From Polytrichum commune (taxonomy: Eukaryota; Streptophyta; Polytrichopsida; Polytrichales; Polytrichaceae), in contig OX485806.1 in assembly GCA_950295325.1 (NCBI GenBank), forward strand, positions 25,358,001-25,422,000: a stretch of 64,000 nt of DNA, written 5' to 3'. Shown here piece by piece: positions 48,044 through 60,573 of the stretch. The notes beneath the pieces are model-generated. The model saw nothing but the letters and a program-made list of their open reading frames with translations. It was not told the DNA's origin and searched no databases. Position numbers and translations under genes: made by a program. Numbering within the stretch: the first letter of the stretch is position 1; each line of letters opens with the position of its first letter.

Positions 48044-49800
48044 TAATTGGAGCCCATGCAATTGGGGCTCAAATGCCGGCTAGAGGGTTGTAGGCTTGGT
48101 TTAGGGTTTAGGGTTTAGGCTTGGTGGAAAAGGTGGAGTTGGTTCAAGTTTGCTTCACACTATATTTGAGGGACCAATGGAGTACGTGAATGCAAGATGG
48201 ATGTAAAATCTATTTGCAGTCCTACGTGGCATCAAATGGATCATGTTTCATGGTCATTTGGATAATTCTTGAAAACCACCTCTTGGAAGTAGACCAAACA
48301 CAAAATTGAGATACCATGGCACTCCGAACTCTTACAACCGTTGATTCTAAAATCTCAAACTTGGTTATGTAGTTTCTCGAAGAGTGTGAGAGTATTGTGG
48401 TTGAAGCTCACATAGTGAAGTGCCACACATGGAGTTATTGATGCTACCCAAAATGCTATCTATGCAAAGGGGTGGCTTGTAGGATCTCATCATTATGGAA
48501 TCCCCCGCAAATAACATTACGGAACTTTGCCAACAATGTTACATGTGCTCCACAAAGAAATGTGTAGGCCCAATAAAGTGAAATAAAATAAAATAGATTA
48601 TGATGAAGTTTATGTGTGGATGCCAATAATCTAGATGAAAAGATTGAACGACCTCATTTGTGAGCATAAGGTAAATATCATTGTTATTCTTCACATTTAA
48701 ATTGAGTATGTTATTATTTACAATATGTAGTTGATTTTTGCATATTGTGATTTCATTTAAATGTTATTTGATCTTGTATGATTGTATTTTTTTGAATATT
48801 GGATCCACTTGAAACTTAATCATGAATATATTAATACAACCATCTCATTTTTTTGCAAAATTATAGTGTACTAATGTAACCGGGGTGGCTATTTTCATAA
48901 TGGGAACAAATGAAAAACATTATGCAACTTCAAGAGTTTCACCAAGCACAAAAAATCGACGACACAACACAACAAGGCACACTGGATGTGAATCCACATA
49001 AAAAATGTATGTCCCACAAATATTGACAGAGCTGTAGAAGTAATATGCTAACCTCATTTACATCCAATATTCTTTTTAATATATGGTACGATCTTTCTTA
49101 TGCCCCATCCCCACCTGACTTTAGCTAAGCCTAAAAGTTGGTTCTAAAAACACAGCCTTCACACCATTGACATTTATTAGTGCCGACCCTAGTTGGCAAA
49201 TGATGTGGCATGGTTTAAAAGTGGAGGTTTTAAGCCTCAAGCACCGACCCTCCCATTGGTACCTAGACATGAGGCGAGAATGTAGGACCTTTAAAAGTGT
49301 CGCCTCCCGCCCTTGTGATTGGTTGCTTTTTAGTCTTAGCTATGAGGGCACGAGGAGCTCTATTAACAAAAATCAATGGTAGATAGATGACTAATGAGGT
49401 CTTTGGGGATGGGACAAAAACTATCCAACATTTCATTGCTCGGTAGATAAAACAATGAACATGTGTGAAAGCTACTTAACTAAAAGCTACTTGAAAATCT
49501 CCGAAGCAAGTTCTTGTAGGTGCAGTAGGAGAGCCGGATGCCTCCGCTTGAATTGAGGGAGCTTTACCTAGGTTTAAGGATTTTTTTTGGTTATTTGGTA
49601 CAGTCAGGTGTGGATTGGGCATTATGTGTCTCAATACATGTTTATTGTTAATTTGTATTCTAAATTTTGCATATTTCGATATTGTGTTTGCTTTGGAATC
49701 AATTGCAAATTTATTTTGCACAAAGGACACTTTGGACATGTTTATAGGTCAATGTAGGATGTCTTTTTCTTATCTTTGCATCCTTTGGCCATTCATCATC
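48044..49800. other. Intergenic DNA with a short telomere-like repeat
   Basis: GGTTTAGGGTTTAGGGTTTAG at about 48097-48117 is three units of the plant telomere repeat TTTAGGG. Such interstitial copies are common and need not mark a chromosome end. No gene recognised; short frames at 49.1-49.8 kb lack domains. Confidence 0.55.
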
Positions 49801-51720
49801 TTCAAGAGAACTTGCATAACATGAATAAGGCGAACTCAACAGTTGTGCCAACTCGAAGTAGGTCACCAATTTTGTAGCAACAAGTAGAGCCTCGTGAAAG
49901 GGTTTCCTAAAGGTTTTCTCCTACCCCAAAAGAGGTACCTAATTTGGTTTTTTCTATGCAAAAATATGGGCTCGTGAAGGATGATGTTTGGGCCAACATA
50001 CACTACCAATTAGATAGTTAGAAGGAGCATGAATTGGTTATTTATTTTGAAGCTTACGATCATGACAATGAAGACCGAAAAAAATGTCCTTTTGTACTCG
50101 TCATGTAGAGAGATTGGATATGAGAATTTAACATGCAAATTACATGAAAGTCGGCCTATGTGATTCACAACATATTCAAAACCAACCAATATGGTCTACC
50201 ATTGTATGTTGCAATGTGTCCAAACAACTGCGGATATGATATGCTCATTTTTTTTTAATGTTTTGTTCAAAATATTAATTGAACGGTCATAAGGCAATAG
50301 TGTTGAGGCACACTTTGCAAGCAATGTTTGAAATAACAGGGCTTGTTAGATCCAATACAATAGTGATTGACAAGAGTGCAACGGAGCTCAACACTTCACA
50401 ATAATGATCAATGATGACCTTTGGCGTTGGATGAACAACATCTTAGGTGGTGAGTGAACCAAATGCAAATTATTTTTGTGTTGGTTTTATGGTAAAAAAA
50501 CATGGAGGAAGCATCTTGTGTTCCATGTCACTCATCAAGATAAGAAAAACAAAATTGTATTGTGATCTGTGTAGCCTTTCAAAATATCTCATAGAGATCC
50601 AATTCAATTCAAAATATGATGAATTCAAAAGTACGTTGTTGGGATATTGCCACGGATATTGCAAGTGTCATGACATGTGGCCACGATTCAATTGTTGATA
50701 CAAAAATGAATTTGTTAATGAAACAAATCTTGTGGAGAGGTTGTGGCATTTATAAAATACAATTTGCTTGATTAAAAATGCATTGGTGTTTGGATTAACT
50801 CATTTGGATGCCTCATAGGTAAGTGTGATCGTTTTTATTGATATTTATAATTGTTATAAGATAATTGTAAATAATATAAAATATTTAGATAATATCAATA
50901 TTGGTTCATGTTACATCATTATATTTAATGTTCATACAACCTAGGACATGAATTCGGGTTGGAGGCAGTACATTGATAAAACACTAGATGTATGCAAATG
51001 CAGCAAATGCTTTATAAAACTAGTTAACAATGGTAAAGAGATAGACAATTCACAATCCACTTTCAAAGAGCTAATGCAATAATAGAGAGGATGAAGTCTG
51101 ATCCATCATATAACTTCCATGTTATTGATGATGATATGAAATTTCTCATATGTAGCCGAACAATACTTGAGTGTAGGTATGCATTGAATTCAAGCAATGA
51201 ATGTTGTGAGTGTGAAGATAGAGTGTCTATTTGCAAGCATTTGCCTTCAAACCTCAATTCATTCATGGACGCATCTCTTTACCTCGCGCTAGTAGCAATA
51301 TCACTCTAGTTCAAGCCAATGTGTCGAGGACAATGTTTGGGCATGGGAGGCCATCGAAACCAAATAACAAGGATATAGTTGTTTCAAGTGCAACCACAAG
51401 TATCTCATAAACATCATGTATTTATATTACACTATGATTTTTTGAGGTTTATATGTAAGATTTTTAGATTTTTATAAAATAACATAATGTTAAATTTTCC
51501 AACTTTATAGTATGTAGGACCACCACTAATTAGGAGCATGACATTGGCACGACCACAAACCGCAATGGAGGCTTGGCGACGACAATCGGTGGCTCCGAAG
51601 TGGAAGTGGATACAACTTCCTAAATCGTAGAAGTGTAAATGTTATGTTTGTGGAGATCACAACATGTTGTGTGAGGGGGAGCAAACCAAATAATGTCATA
51701 ATTGTGGGAACATAATTATA
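49801..51720 (+). pseudogene. Mutator-like transposase relic (SWIM and zinc-knuckle traces)
   Basis: Plus strand, much decayed. At 51091-51290 a frame reads DPSYNFHVIDDDMKFLICS, then ECCECEDRVSICKHL, which fits the C-x-C...C-x-H pattern of the SWIM zinc finger at the C-terminal end of MULE transposases and FAR1-type proteins. About 330 bases later, PKWKWIQLP then KCKCYVCGDHNMLC and CHNCG resembles the Cys-rich knuckle that follows the SWIM domain in MuDR-type proteins. Upstream frames at 50.0-50.7 kb (for example HVLFHVTHQDKKNK-like pieces) are too broken to assign. Stops and frame changes throughout. Confidence 0.5.
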
Positions 51721-52104
51721 AGGGTTGAGCCTTAATTTGGTTCAATTGGGATGGACATTTCTAATGTTGGGAAGATGGTAGAGCTTTAGAACATGAACAC
51801 TAATATATGTCAATTGGAAAAAACTCGTCTATAACTTCTCAAAAAATTGAAAAGATGCACATTCTTACACCATTCTAATTCAACAAAATAGTATCTCCAT
51901 CTCCAAGATTACCTTACCTGATGGATATATTGGATTTGCTTGACAATGTAATGTAATCAAATTATTTAACATTCATTCATAGTATCACGTACTTGAGTCC
52001 ATTTAGTATGTGCAATTATTGAAATTACAAGGAACAACCTTGTAAGCCCCTGATTGCACTTGCTTGCATCTAACATAAACAATCCTTATTCATTTACTTT
52101 GCTT
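51721..52104. other. Intergenic DNA, nothing recognised
   Basis: AT-rich flank of the MULE-like relic; no feature recognised. Confidence 0.35.
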
Positions 52105-52440
52105 AGTAGGACGCTTGTATTTCAGTGGTATGCGGTTTGGTGTGACTCCAAGAATGGACATCAAAACGACACGTGTTTTTAAAACAATGTACTGCATGTT
52201 CAAATTGTAATAACCACTTTAAGTTCAACAATCAACATAATTGAGAGGACACGGAACCATTTAATAAGCAAAAAAAAATCCTCACTTTGATAATGTATGA
52301 GATAATCATACGAGCTCCAAAAATTGTGAGGGAAGTTGCTACGCCCTCAATGTAAATTTCCTCAGCATCTCATGCTAATCACACATTTCATATCCTAAAA
52401 TAAAGTAGGCTAGTTGTAGTAATGATTTGAGACCTAGCCT
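52105..52440. repeat. Dispersed repeat family C, copy 3
   Basis: Matches copies at 21935-22266 and 33755-34105 (AGTGGTATGCGG, AAGTTCAACAATCAACATAAT, ATCCTCACTTTGATAATG, ACACATTTCATATC). Confidence 0.6.
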
Positions 52441-52579
52441 CCTTAAGGGCCCCCTCCATTTGACTTTACCTGCGCAATATCTAGGGTTGTGAGGTGTTTA
52501 ATTTACCCACGTTTCTTACATGCTTGGGTAACTATTGACTAGCCTACCTGGCCTAAAAGCTAGCTTCTACCTCCGACCA

Positions 52580-52967
52580 GTGTTCAAGATTGAAGTCTTC
52601 AATGCCCTTCAAACACGATTTGGCCCTTCAAATCCAACCCGTCTCAAAATAGCCCTTCAAAATGCAACCCCAGATTGAAAACGAAGACGTCACTTGAAGT
52701 CCTCAATATAATCTGTCCACCACAAGAACCAACAAGCACAGGGCATTGTCACTACAAGAAGTGGAGTTAGATCGTTGATTCTTAATTCTTCACATTGTAT
52801 TAGAAACATGTACCGTATAATTCATGCACAAGTTTAATATGGGTTTTGTATTTCATTTCTATATTCTTGGATCGATGTCTTGGATTTGAACCAACCCTTC
52901 AACTAAAGAGTTGAGATTTGAGAGCCCTTCAAAATGAAACTCATATGAGGTCTTCAATCTTGAACAC
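52580..52967. mobile_element. Small element with GTGTTCAAG inverted ends
   Basis: 388 bp. Left end GTGTTCAAGATTGAAG, right end CTTCAATCTTGAACAC, with more inverted similarity inside (GCCCTTCAAA near the left, GAGCCCTTCAAAAT near the right). Flanked by CTCCGACCA on the left and, four bases out, CCCCGACCA on the right, which may be an 8-bp target duplication. That would fit a hAT-type MITE. Non-coding. Confidence 0.6.
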
Positions 52968-53716
52968 GGCCCCCGACCATTGTTCAAGTTTGGAGTGTGC
53001 ACAATGTGAAGGGCTTCAAAATAATCACACTTCACTCAAACTTTCAAACTTTTTTGCAACACTTCACAAAAAGAAACTTGATATTGGTTGTTTTGTATTG
53101 AATATGAAAATAATATGATGTCTCACTATATTGAAGAAGTACATGCAATCAAATGATGCACTGAGATTATTTCGATTCCCCACATAATGCACTTAATCAT
53201 CATTCAACTCCAAAGGCAAAGCCCTCCGGTTTTTTGGTCGATTTCCAAGTGTCAAAAGTTCTAGCCCCATCTATATTTTCCATCGGAAGACCGCATAATG
53301 ACACTCACATCAATGCATCCAATGTTTCAAGTTTCAATCGACTTCTGCAATCACCCTTCCCTTAATTCTGTTTGGAATATCCACGTTCACATATAGCTAT
53401 GTTGCCAAGCCGAAGTTGCAGTCAGTGCCGCGTCGAAGTTGCAAAGTTGAAATTGCAGGAGTTATTGGAATTCAGAAGTTTCAGCTAGAGTGCCAAGATT
53501 GGAGTCCAACCGTGTTTCTATTTGCAAATTACGGTATTTTGTGACATGCAGCTTTTGGAGAAGTCTTCACTATGAAGTATGGAAACTTTGCAGAGCACAT
53601 TTTTGTGAAGTGCCCACCCCCCCCCCCCCCAAAAAAAAAATTTTTTTGAGGGCCAAACTGGCATTTGACAGGTGTTGAAGAATTCAATCATGAACACTAC
53701 CTCCCACCCTGGATGC
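52968..53716. other. Intergenic DNA with a 14-C/10-A/7-T homopolymer cluster
   Basis: Homopolymers lie together at 53617-53647 (C, then A, then T). Starts with another CCGACCATTGTTCAAG word similar to the preceding element's end. No gene recognised. Confidence 0.4.
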
Positions 53717-54149
53717 AAGGTAGAAATGCCATAACCCGTTAACCACCCTCTAGCCATGCACTAGACCGCCATCATAATGGTGAAGTGCCATTTCTAAAAT
53801 CGATCATGGCTCAGCAACAACTTTAATGCGTGTACACTTAGTATAGCCAATGGGAGGCAAGTGTTAATGTACTCATGAGGTTACCGATTTCGGCGATGTT
53901 CTGTATGGAAATGCGGATTACCATATTCGGTGTAGGGAGAATCTAGTGAACAAGTAGGGGTTTGGACAACTTTCCACTTTGAAAAATTGTAGCATTTTTT
54001 GCATAGGGCAGAAAAATATGAAACAACTTGCATTCTTCATGAACCCTTCTCGTCTATCTTGGGAAATTATCTCATGATTGTCAGACCAGATCTTCAATGC
54101 GAATGAATCACCTTGTTTAATTTTCACGGGTTATGGTATTTCTACCTTA
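53717..54149. mobile_element. Small inverted-repeat element (MITE), copy B
   Basis: 433 bp, the partner of 4457-4880. Ends are better preserved here: left AAGGTAGAAATGCCATAACC, right GGTTATGGTATTTCTACCTT, inverted with one mismatch. Non-coding. Confidence 0.8.
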
Positions 54150-55660
54150 ATTAGTGAGCAGGAGCCAACTTCGAACGCTATTTCTAGTGCAGGACTAAAG
54201 ATGTGAGCATGCTACGAATTCTTTGGCCATTCAACGTTGTCAGTTAATGGTGGTATCCAAGTGAGTATATAAGATAACACTCATACATGTTGCGATAAAG
54301 CAGCAATCAACTGCCGCTTCCCTTGCCAGTGACATCGCCCAGAGAATCTCCCAACGGGGAAAAAAAAAACACACTTTCCTACTTTAAAATGAGAAGACGT
54401 TCTAGAATTCCACTTAAAGCCTCCCATCAACTGCACAACTAGCTCCTCCGATGGCTAATCCATCAAGGTCGTACGTGGGGATTTGGTGGTGCTCCTCATG
54501 TGCACAATGTAGACAACTTGCTGAACATTCCTCTCCGAACTCAATGATTTATGTATTTTTTTCCTGCTTTGGTTGTTCAAGCTTCTTCGATCCATTCGCA
54601 GACCGATCCACTTGCTGTCAAGACATGGGTGCATAATTTCTAGAAATTACTGAAGTTAGAAGTCTAGTCTGCGTGAAAGGCTTCGGTGAAACTTTCTTGA
54701 TGAGTGGCTGGCTTGCACATACACTATTCAAGAGACCTACGATTCTGCCGAAGTCACAATATGTGGCCACTTGGCTGCCTAGTTTCACTTGATCTTTCGT
54801 TGTCTTGGCTCCTCCTGCCACCGCAAGCAACTACTTTGCTCACATATCATTGACAGTCTCTTCAAATCTGAAGTTGGTGTCTACTACATTGGAATTGCTG
54901 GATTTTCAAAATATAGATACATGATCTTCACACCATCTAATTTAAAGACTCTCAAGTGTTGGATGATCAGGTGCTGGTTGATTTATAGGTTGCCAATTAC
55001 AAGCCTCTGTTAACTGAACCAGCAGGGGTAGAGAAATCAGAAGGTTTACTGGAGTCATCTGGTAGGCCACATTGTGAGACAAAACACCCAAAACAAATTC
55101 CTTTGAGCATCAGTTTGTTTCTGTGTACGAGCTAACTAAATCGGTGTTTTAGTTGCCGATATCTACAATATATGTATATATTTCGGTCAAGATTGCTCAG
55201 TATCGTGAGGATTTTTCAATGAGTTTGTTGGGTTTGACATCATTTGTGCTTCACAACGTAGAGTAGAGCGATTAATGGTAGGCTGTGACAGTGTCGAATG
55301 CGGCCAACTATGAAACAACAAGCACCGACCGACTACTTCGAGCTGAAAACAATATGTTGAACCCTGTCGAGGAGCAATGAAGGTGAAATCAAGAGGGAGG
55401 GGGGGAATTACTAACCGCGTGAGGACGTTTGCAGGTGGTATGATTGAAGCCGCTTTGGTTGCAGGTGCTTCAAGTTCGATTTGCAGTTGTTTTGAAGTAG
55501 GTAATGATATTTAGTGGTGGAGAGAGCAAGCTCAAACTGGGAGATTGCTTTTGGCACAAACTAGGAGAGGTTGAGAAGGTTGCGAGAAACCATTGCTTTT
55601 AGACACGACCTGGCCAACCTCAAACTCAAAAACAAACCACAAGTAGGAATATAGATGAAA
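54150..55660. other. Unassigned segment, possible degraded gene
   Basis: Several short frames have ordinary codon-like composition: plus 54451-54636 (MANPSRSYVGIWWCSSCAQC...), minus 54618-54830 (AGGAKTTKDQVKLGSQVATY...), plus 54789-55013 (VGVYYIGIAGFSKYRYMIF). They do not chain into one gene and match no family that I recognise. GC content is higher than the neighbouring repeats. It may be a host pseudogene or element interior. Confidence 0.25.
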
Positions 55661-55663
55661 ACC

Positions 55664-56090
55664 AGAAAACGGTAGAAACGTGAGGCTCTGTCCTCTCTTA
55701 TGAAAGACTATAATTGTAGTGGTATATTTTGCTCATGTCAGTTCATGGCTATTTATTATACCTATAACCGACTATAGTAGTCAATCAAATTTTTTCCAAT
55801 ACATTTTAGGGAACAACTATAGTTAACTAAATGTATATAACTATAGTTAACTACATTTTTGGGCATGTCAAATCACAAACAATTATAATTACGAAAGGCA
55901 ACTAGTTAACTAAGAGTTGAATTTGTTTGTTAGTTGTCCAAGGTATGCAAACTTTCACCATCCACGTTAAATAAACTGGACCAAAAATAGCAAGAACAAA
56001 CGTTCAAGTGTGAACGCAAAATGGTTAGGAAACTTACTCTTGAAACAGAGAAGTCAATGCATAGTCTCTATCCTACAGACAAAGCCAATA
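55664..56090. repeat. Dispersed repeat family S, copy 2
   Basis: Partner of 17241-17705, same orientation. Has an extra internal stretch at about 55850-55960 with the inverted words AACTATAGTTAACT repeated, where copy 1 has fewer. Confidence 0.65.
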
Positions 56091-57002
56091 AAACCACAGC
56101 TGAAAAATATCCCGAACTGAACCACATAGTGTGTGAACAACCCCAGCCCTACAAAGTGGGGTAGGTTTAGGCTTCAAAAACACAACACCCTAAAGTCAGG
56201 TGGGGCTGATGCTTTACCTTTGAGCTTCTTCCCAAGCCGCAGGCCCTGCTTAAAAGTCCAGCTAATTAAGTACTCAATCCTTACTTGAAGCCACCATAAT
56301 GAGGGAGGGGGCCAGTTCTTTTGTGGGCCTGTCCCTAAAGCCTCTGCCCGCATCCGAGTCCAACTGCCCGGGCTCCATTCATTACCGTTCATTCAGCTTA
56401 ATCAGTTTGAATATGTATGTAGACTTGTGCCACAAGTAGACGGCATTAACTAAACTATTATAAACTAAACAAACTAAATACAAGTTTCGTTGTAGAATGA
56501 CAAAAGACCTTTTCAAATGGTAAGTCACGTACATTCTAACCTCAATGTTAATGAGGATTTGGTAACATTTTTTACTTCCAAGTTCATTACATGCTTTATT
56601 TGCCAAAGATTCACGTGTTTTCGGTTTCACTTCAGGATTGAAATCCTGGTCAATTGCTTGTTTACTAAGGGGAAGGTGAACGTATATATTGAAATTTGGG
56701 CCTTCAAGGTGTAATGCACTCAATATGTGATTTGTGGACAAGCGGCATCCAAGAATGCAAGGGTGATTTCTTTATTTTTTTTAAACAAAATTGGGTGGGA
56801 TGGGCAACAATTGTCAATGAAGATCAAAAAATTTGGAAAAATTTGGTGGAGCTGCTTGGGGGTACTGGATCATAAGCCCAGGCCTTGAGACCCCTCCCCC
56901 CCCCCCCCCATGATGGGGTCATGACTTGGCCAATTGGGGCCTACCCAAATGGCATGAGCCCTAGCCCCAACTGGTAGCAACTAGGTTACAAGGTGCAAAG
57001 TT
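56091..57002. other. Intergenic DNA, nothing recognised
   Basis: Short frames at 56.17-56.74 kb lack domains. A 14-C tract lies at 56896-56909. Confidence 0.35.
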
Positions 57003-57371
57003 GCACTATATATTGTATTCAATGTCACCGATTCTATTGTCTTGTTGAATATTTGTAAACTACTTGTGTACTGTCACTAACACTAAACAAGAACCTAACA
57101 TTACTTGTCATTATTTGTGAGCAAAAGAATTTGGGCTTTATAGATTTACAAAGTTGCAATTACTTTCACTTATAAGATGGTTTTGTCATCCAAATATCAA
57201 TCATCCATGAAAATATTTCATTACAATAATGTTAGGATGTTGAATATACCAAACTTTGTATCAATTTAATTACGGAAATGTAAGTTGGAATGACAGTACT
57301 TGTAAACTTATTCATAAGAAGTGTCATTAGAAAAGTTACCATACAACACTAAATACAATATTTAGTTTAGT
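57003..57371. mobile_element. Inverted-repeat family T, short copy
   Basis: Left end GCACTATATATTGTATTCAA, right end ACACTAAATACAATATTTAG, inverted. The left half matches the left arm of 62055-63000 (ACTAAACAAGAACCTAACATTA, CATCCATGAAAATATTTCAT, AATGTTAGGAT). The right arm is mostly deleted, so the copy is shorter. Confidence 0.65.
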
Positions 57372-58867
57372 TCACAAAGCCCAATCTCAGTGGAGACAAA
57401 TCAAGGCTGGCATGCCACCTAGCTATTTCTACCAGTTGTATGTTTGGTATACAAGGATGTCTTTCATCAATTTATATTTCCATGAACACATGATAAATCC
57501 AGCCTGAATCTAGTGGTAGCATCAGGTTTAACTTTACAGGCACAATTGCTCTCATATGTCTAGATCCACCAATCTTCACATGGTTGCCTCACCAACCTGG
57601 TAGAGTAACAACTTGCAGGCACCTGGAGCTTCATGATAACTAGGTAAACTCATCGATCTTGTAGGAAGAGTCTATTGTAAAACAAACCCCATTGCAGTTT
57701 GAAGGCTGATTCATTGCATTTGAATATTGGACCCCACTGGATTTATTCCAGATCCCTGATGCCATTTACAGCGAGAAATTGTCTAACAATTATCTAAAGC
57801 TATGTAGGCTATTGAATACATTTTCAACCACGACCCACAAGACTCACCTACAAAACCAAAGGTTGTAGAAAAAAATGATTTGATATGAAATTCCATTCAA
57901 TAAAAATTACAAATTCACCTGAACATTTGACTATCAGTTGAGGTCACAACTATTCCTGGATACAGAAAAATTAAATTGACCATATAAGGAGAAGAGACGG
58001 TAGACTTCACCAAATCCATGCTTCAAATTTTGAAGAGAGAATGTTCCATTGAAGATGCACTCTCATTTCCGCCAGTCCCTCTCCAACTTTAATCACATTG
58101 CACAATGATATTGCTCAGACTTTCTAAACAATGATTAGTACTGGGATGAATCCTAGAACCTGTCCAATTTTCACTTACGTAGTATTGACAATGGCTACTT
58201 CAATTCGTTCTTCAATGCCACCTTGGCTACCTTGCATAATTGAATAAACATACACTGATAATGAGCATGGAAAAGGATGTTTACTCAAATACTAACCTTT
58301 CATTGTACAAACAAGTGTGACACAAGCATCTCACGGCCAAATTATAAAAGAACACGTAAACCCCTTCATCCTCAAGGTGTGGGGGGGAAGAATTTTATAC
58401 AACTCAAGATGGGAGCTCCAGCCAGAAAGGGAAAACTCTCTTCAGCCGAAGACAACAGGGCTGTCAAACGCTCCAATCCCCAAGGCTGCAACTAAGTTAC
58501 AAATGTGCTTGGCATCGGCAATCAGTTGAGGAAGTAGCCTAAAAATCTGCCTGTGGCATTTGCCTAAGGCCACCATAACATGGGCTCTCCACATCTCAAC
58601 TATGGACAAGCTCCAGGCCTTAGACAAAACAAACGAGAAACAAAACGCTTCTCTCTGTCACAAGCACCGTGACCACTCTAGCACAAAATTAACTTTGCAA
58701 CATTCTCATACCTAAACAATTTTCTGATTCCTACCAAGATATGAATCTTCTAAAAAAAATCCAATTATCATACAACCTGTCAGCTTCTATGAGTAGAGGA
58801 CCTCAAAATTCATGTACAGGATTGAATATCAGGGAAGAAAGGAAAGGTTTGGAATATGCTTAAATTG
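57372..58867. other. Region downstream of the coiled-coil gene, including its probable 3' UTR
   Basis: The part near 58.3-58.87 kb follows the stop codon of the minus-strand gene and is less AT-rich, consistent with 3' UTR. Frames here (58277-58627) are not conserved as far as I can tell. The rest shows nothing recognisable. Confidence 0.35.
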
Positions 58868-60573
58868 TCATCCATCTCCCTGGGCAGCTTCTTCCCTGTG
58901 TATTCTATCCTCTTCCTCCTTGTTGTAGATTGCATTCAATTGTCTCTCAAGCTGCAAGAGTATCAAATTAATTTCATCGTTAATAGTCATGTGGTCTAGC
59001 TACATAGACCACACTCTCACAACCATTCTAACTCCTAGTGGCTTTGTCTACCAAGCACTCCAGGCGTAAGTTCAAGATTTTACCCCACACTAAATTTCCT
59101 TCAGTAAGGTAGATCCATTGGTAAGTGGGCATTCTTGATTAAAAGTTAACTAACCGAGTTATTCTTCGATTTCATCATCTGATACTCCTCCAAAAGACTT
59201 GAATATTTGCCCTGCAATTCAATGATTTGTTGTTGGAGATCCTTTTCCCTGTCACTTCCACTATCCACCATCTGAAATACCAATATGACATAGGTCACCA
59301 AAGATGTCAGTGGTTCTGAGGTTGAGCCTCATAATTTGATATCTCCAACTACATTTCTGAGGATGCCAGTGCCTAAAATATTTCCCAGGAACAAGCACAG
59401 CTACTTGTTCATAACTGTTAAGATCTTCAGTAGACCCCCTTTGGTAGAGTGTGAGGAAGGATTATGTTTAAGGGATTGATCATCAGAAACTCCTCTATGT
59501 GATCAGCATTCCTGTGTGGCAGTCATTCCCTGCCCTCAGCTCTGCTTAGATTGGAACACAGCAAACCCCTAATGACAAAAGAAACTTCAAGAGGAGCATA
59601 ATGGAGAAATGATCAGGCAAATATATGCTTACTGCATAATCACTGCTGATATTTACACATGAGCTTCGGGAACTCCTTGCACCATTCATCATGCAAAGAG
59701 CTGGCACAAAACAACATTGCAAAATCAGAAGAGCAGTACACACCTGATGCTTGGAAGACCTAGTTTTTTCCTGATACAATTAGTTAATGATCCAAAGTGT
59801 TTGAAAGTTGGAAATATTTGCAATTTACCCCAAAATACACCTCAAGCAAATTTCAAACAGAAAAAACTCTTTCTATTTCTATAGATAACAGAAAACACAT
59901 TAACACCATATCCTATAGGAGAACATAACAAATTCAGCTACCCATGTCTATAAGCAGAATAACATACAGAACAGGAACTTCTCAATGTAGTCATTGGAAC
60001 ACATCAATCCCTCTGAATCCCAACTCATTAGAGTGAAAATCATATCGTCACCCTCCCTCGTACATATAACAGGATACGTTTACAAATTGTGTCTCTGGCT
60101 GGAACAAAGTACAGAAGAAGAACACTTACGGTCAGATTCATTCGGATTTATGCAATTCATGATGTGCATAAGAGCATCCTGTAATTAACAAAAACGGTAA
60201 AAAACCAATTCTTGTCAGGTGATGCACAGAAAGTCATGTAGTCATACTAAGCAGGACCACAATACAGGCATGGAAAATGATGACCCAAGTTCAACAAATT
60301 GGTCAAATTCATTAAGTATAGAGAGAGAGGACCTCAACAGCACAAGAATAGAGAGCTATTGGAAGACATCGGACAGGAGAGCAAGAGACAGCACATGCTA
60401 CATATCCAAGATAAGGAACTATAACTCGTGTTAAGAGGATCACATACATGTTGCATGACTGCAAGTTGCAGAGCATTCTGCAAATGAGGTACTATAGCCA
60501 CAACAGGTACGGAGGCGCTGTTGAGATTTGATGCAGATGAAGATGCTGGAATTGGTAATTGCTGCTGAGACCC
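58868..60573 (-). CDS. Coiled-coil protein of unknown function (partly reconstructed)
   Basis: Minus-strand exons with GT-AG borders: 60573-60448 (GSQQQLPIPASSSASNLNSA then SVPVVAIVPHLQNALQLAVM), 60178-60130 (DALMHIMNCINPNESD), probably 60012-59968 (GLMCSNDYIEKFLF), 59770-59744 (EKTRSSKHQ), 59271-59155 (MVDSGSDREKDLQQQIIELQ, GKYSSLLEEYQMMKSKNNS) and 58951-58868 (LERQLNAIYNKEEEDRIHRE, ending AAQGDG and TGA). The last two exons form a continuous coiled coil. All are phase 0 except the junctions around 60130-59770, where one small exon or splice choice remains unresolved. The start exon was not found; a candidate ATG is near 61170. I do not recognise the family. It is divergent from the gene starting at 61502. 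Confidence 0.6.

Noticed and set aside
48097-48117. Telomere or chromosome end
   Set aside because: Only three TTTAGGG units, embedded in ordinary intergenic DNA; an interstitial repeat.
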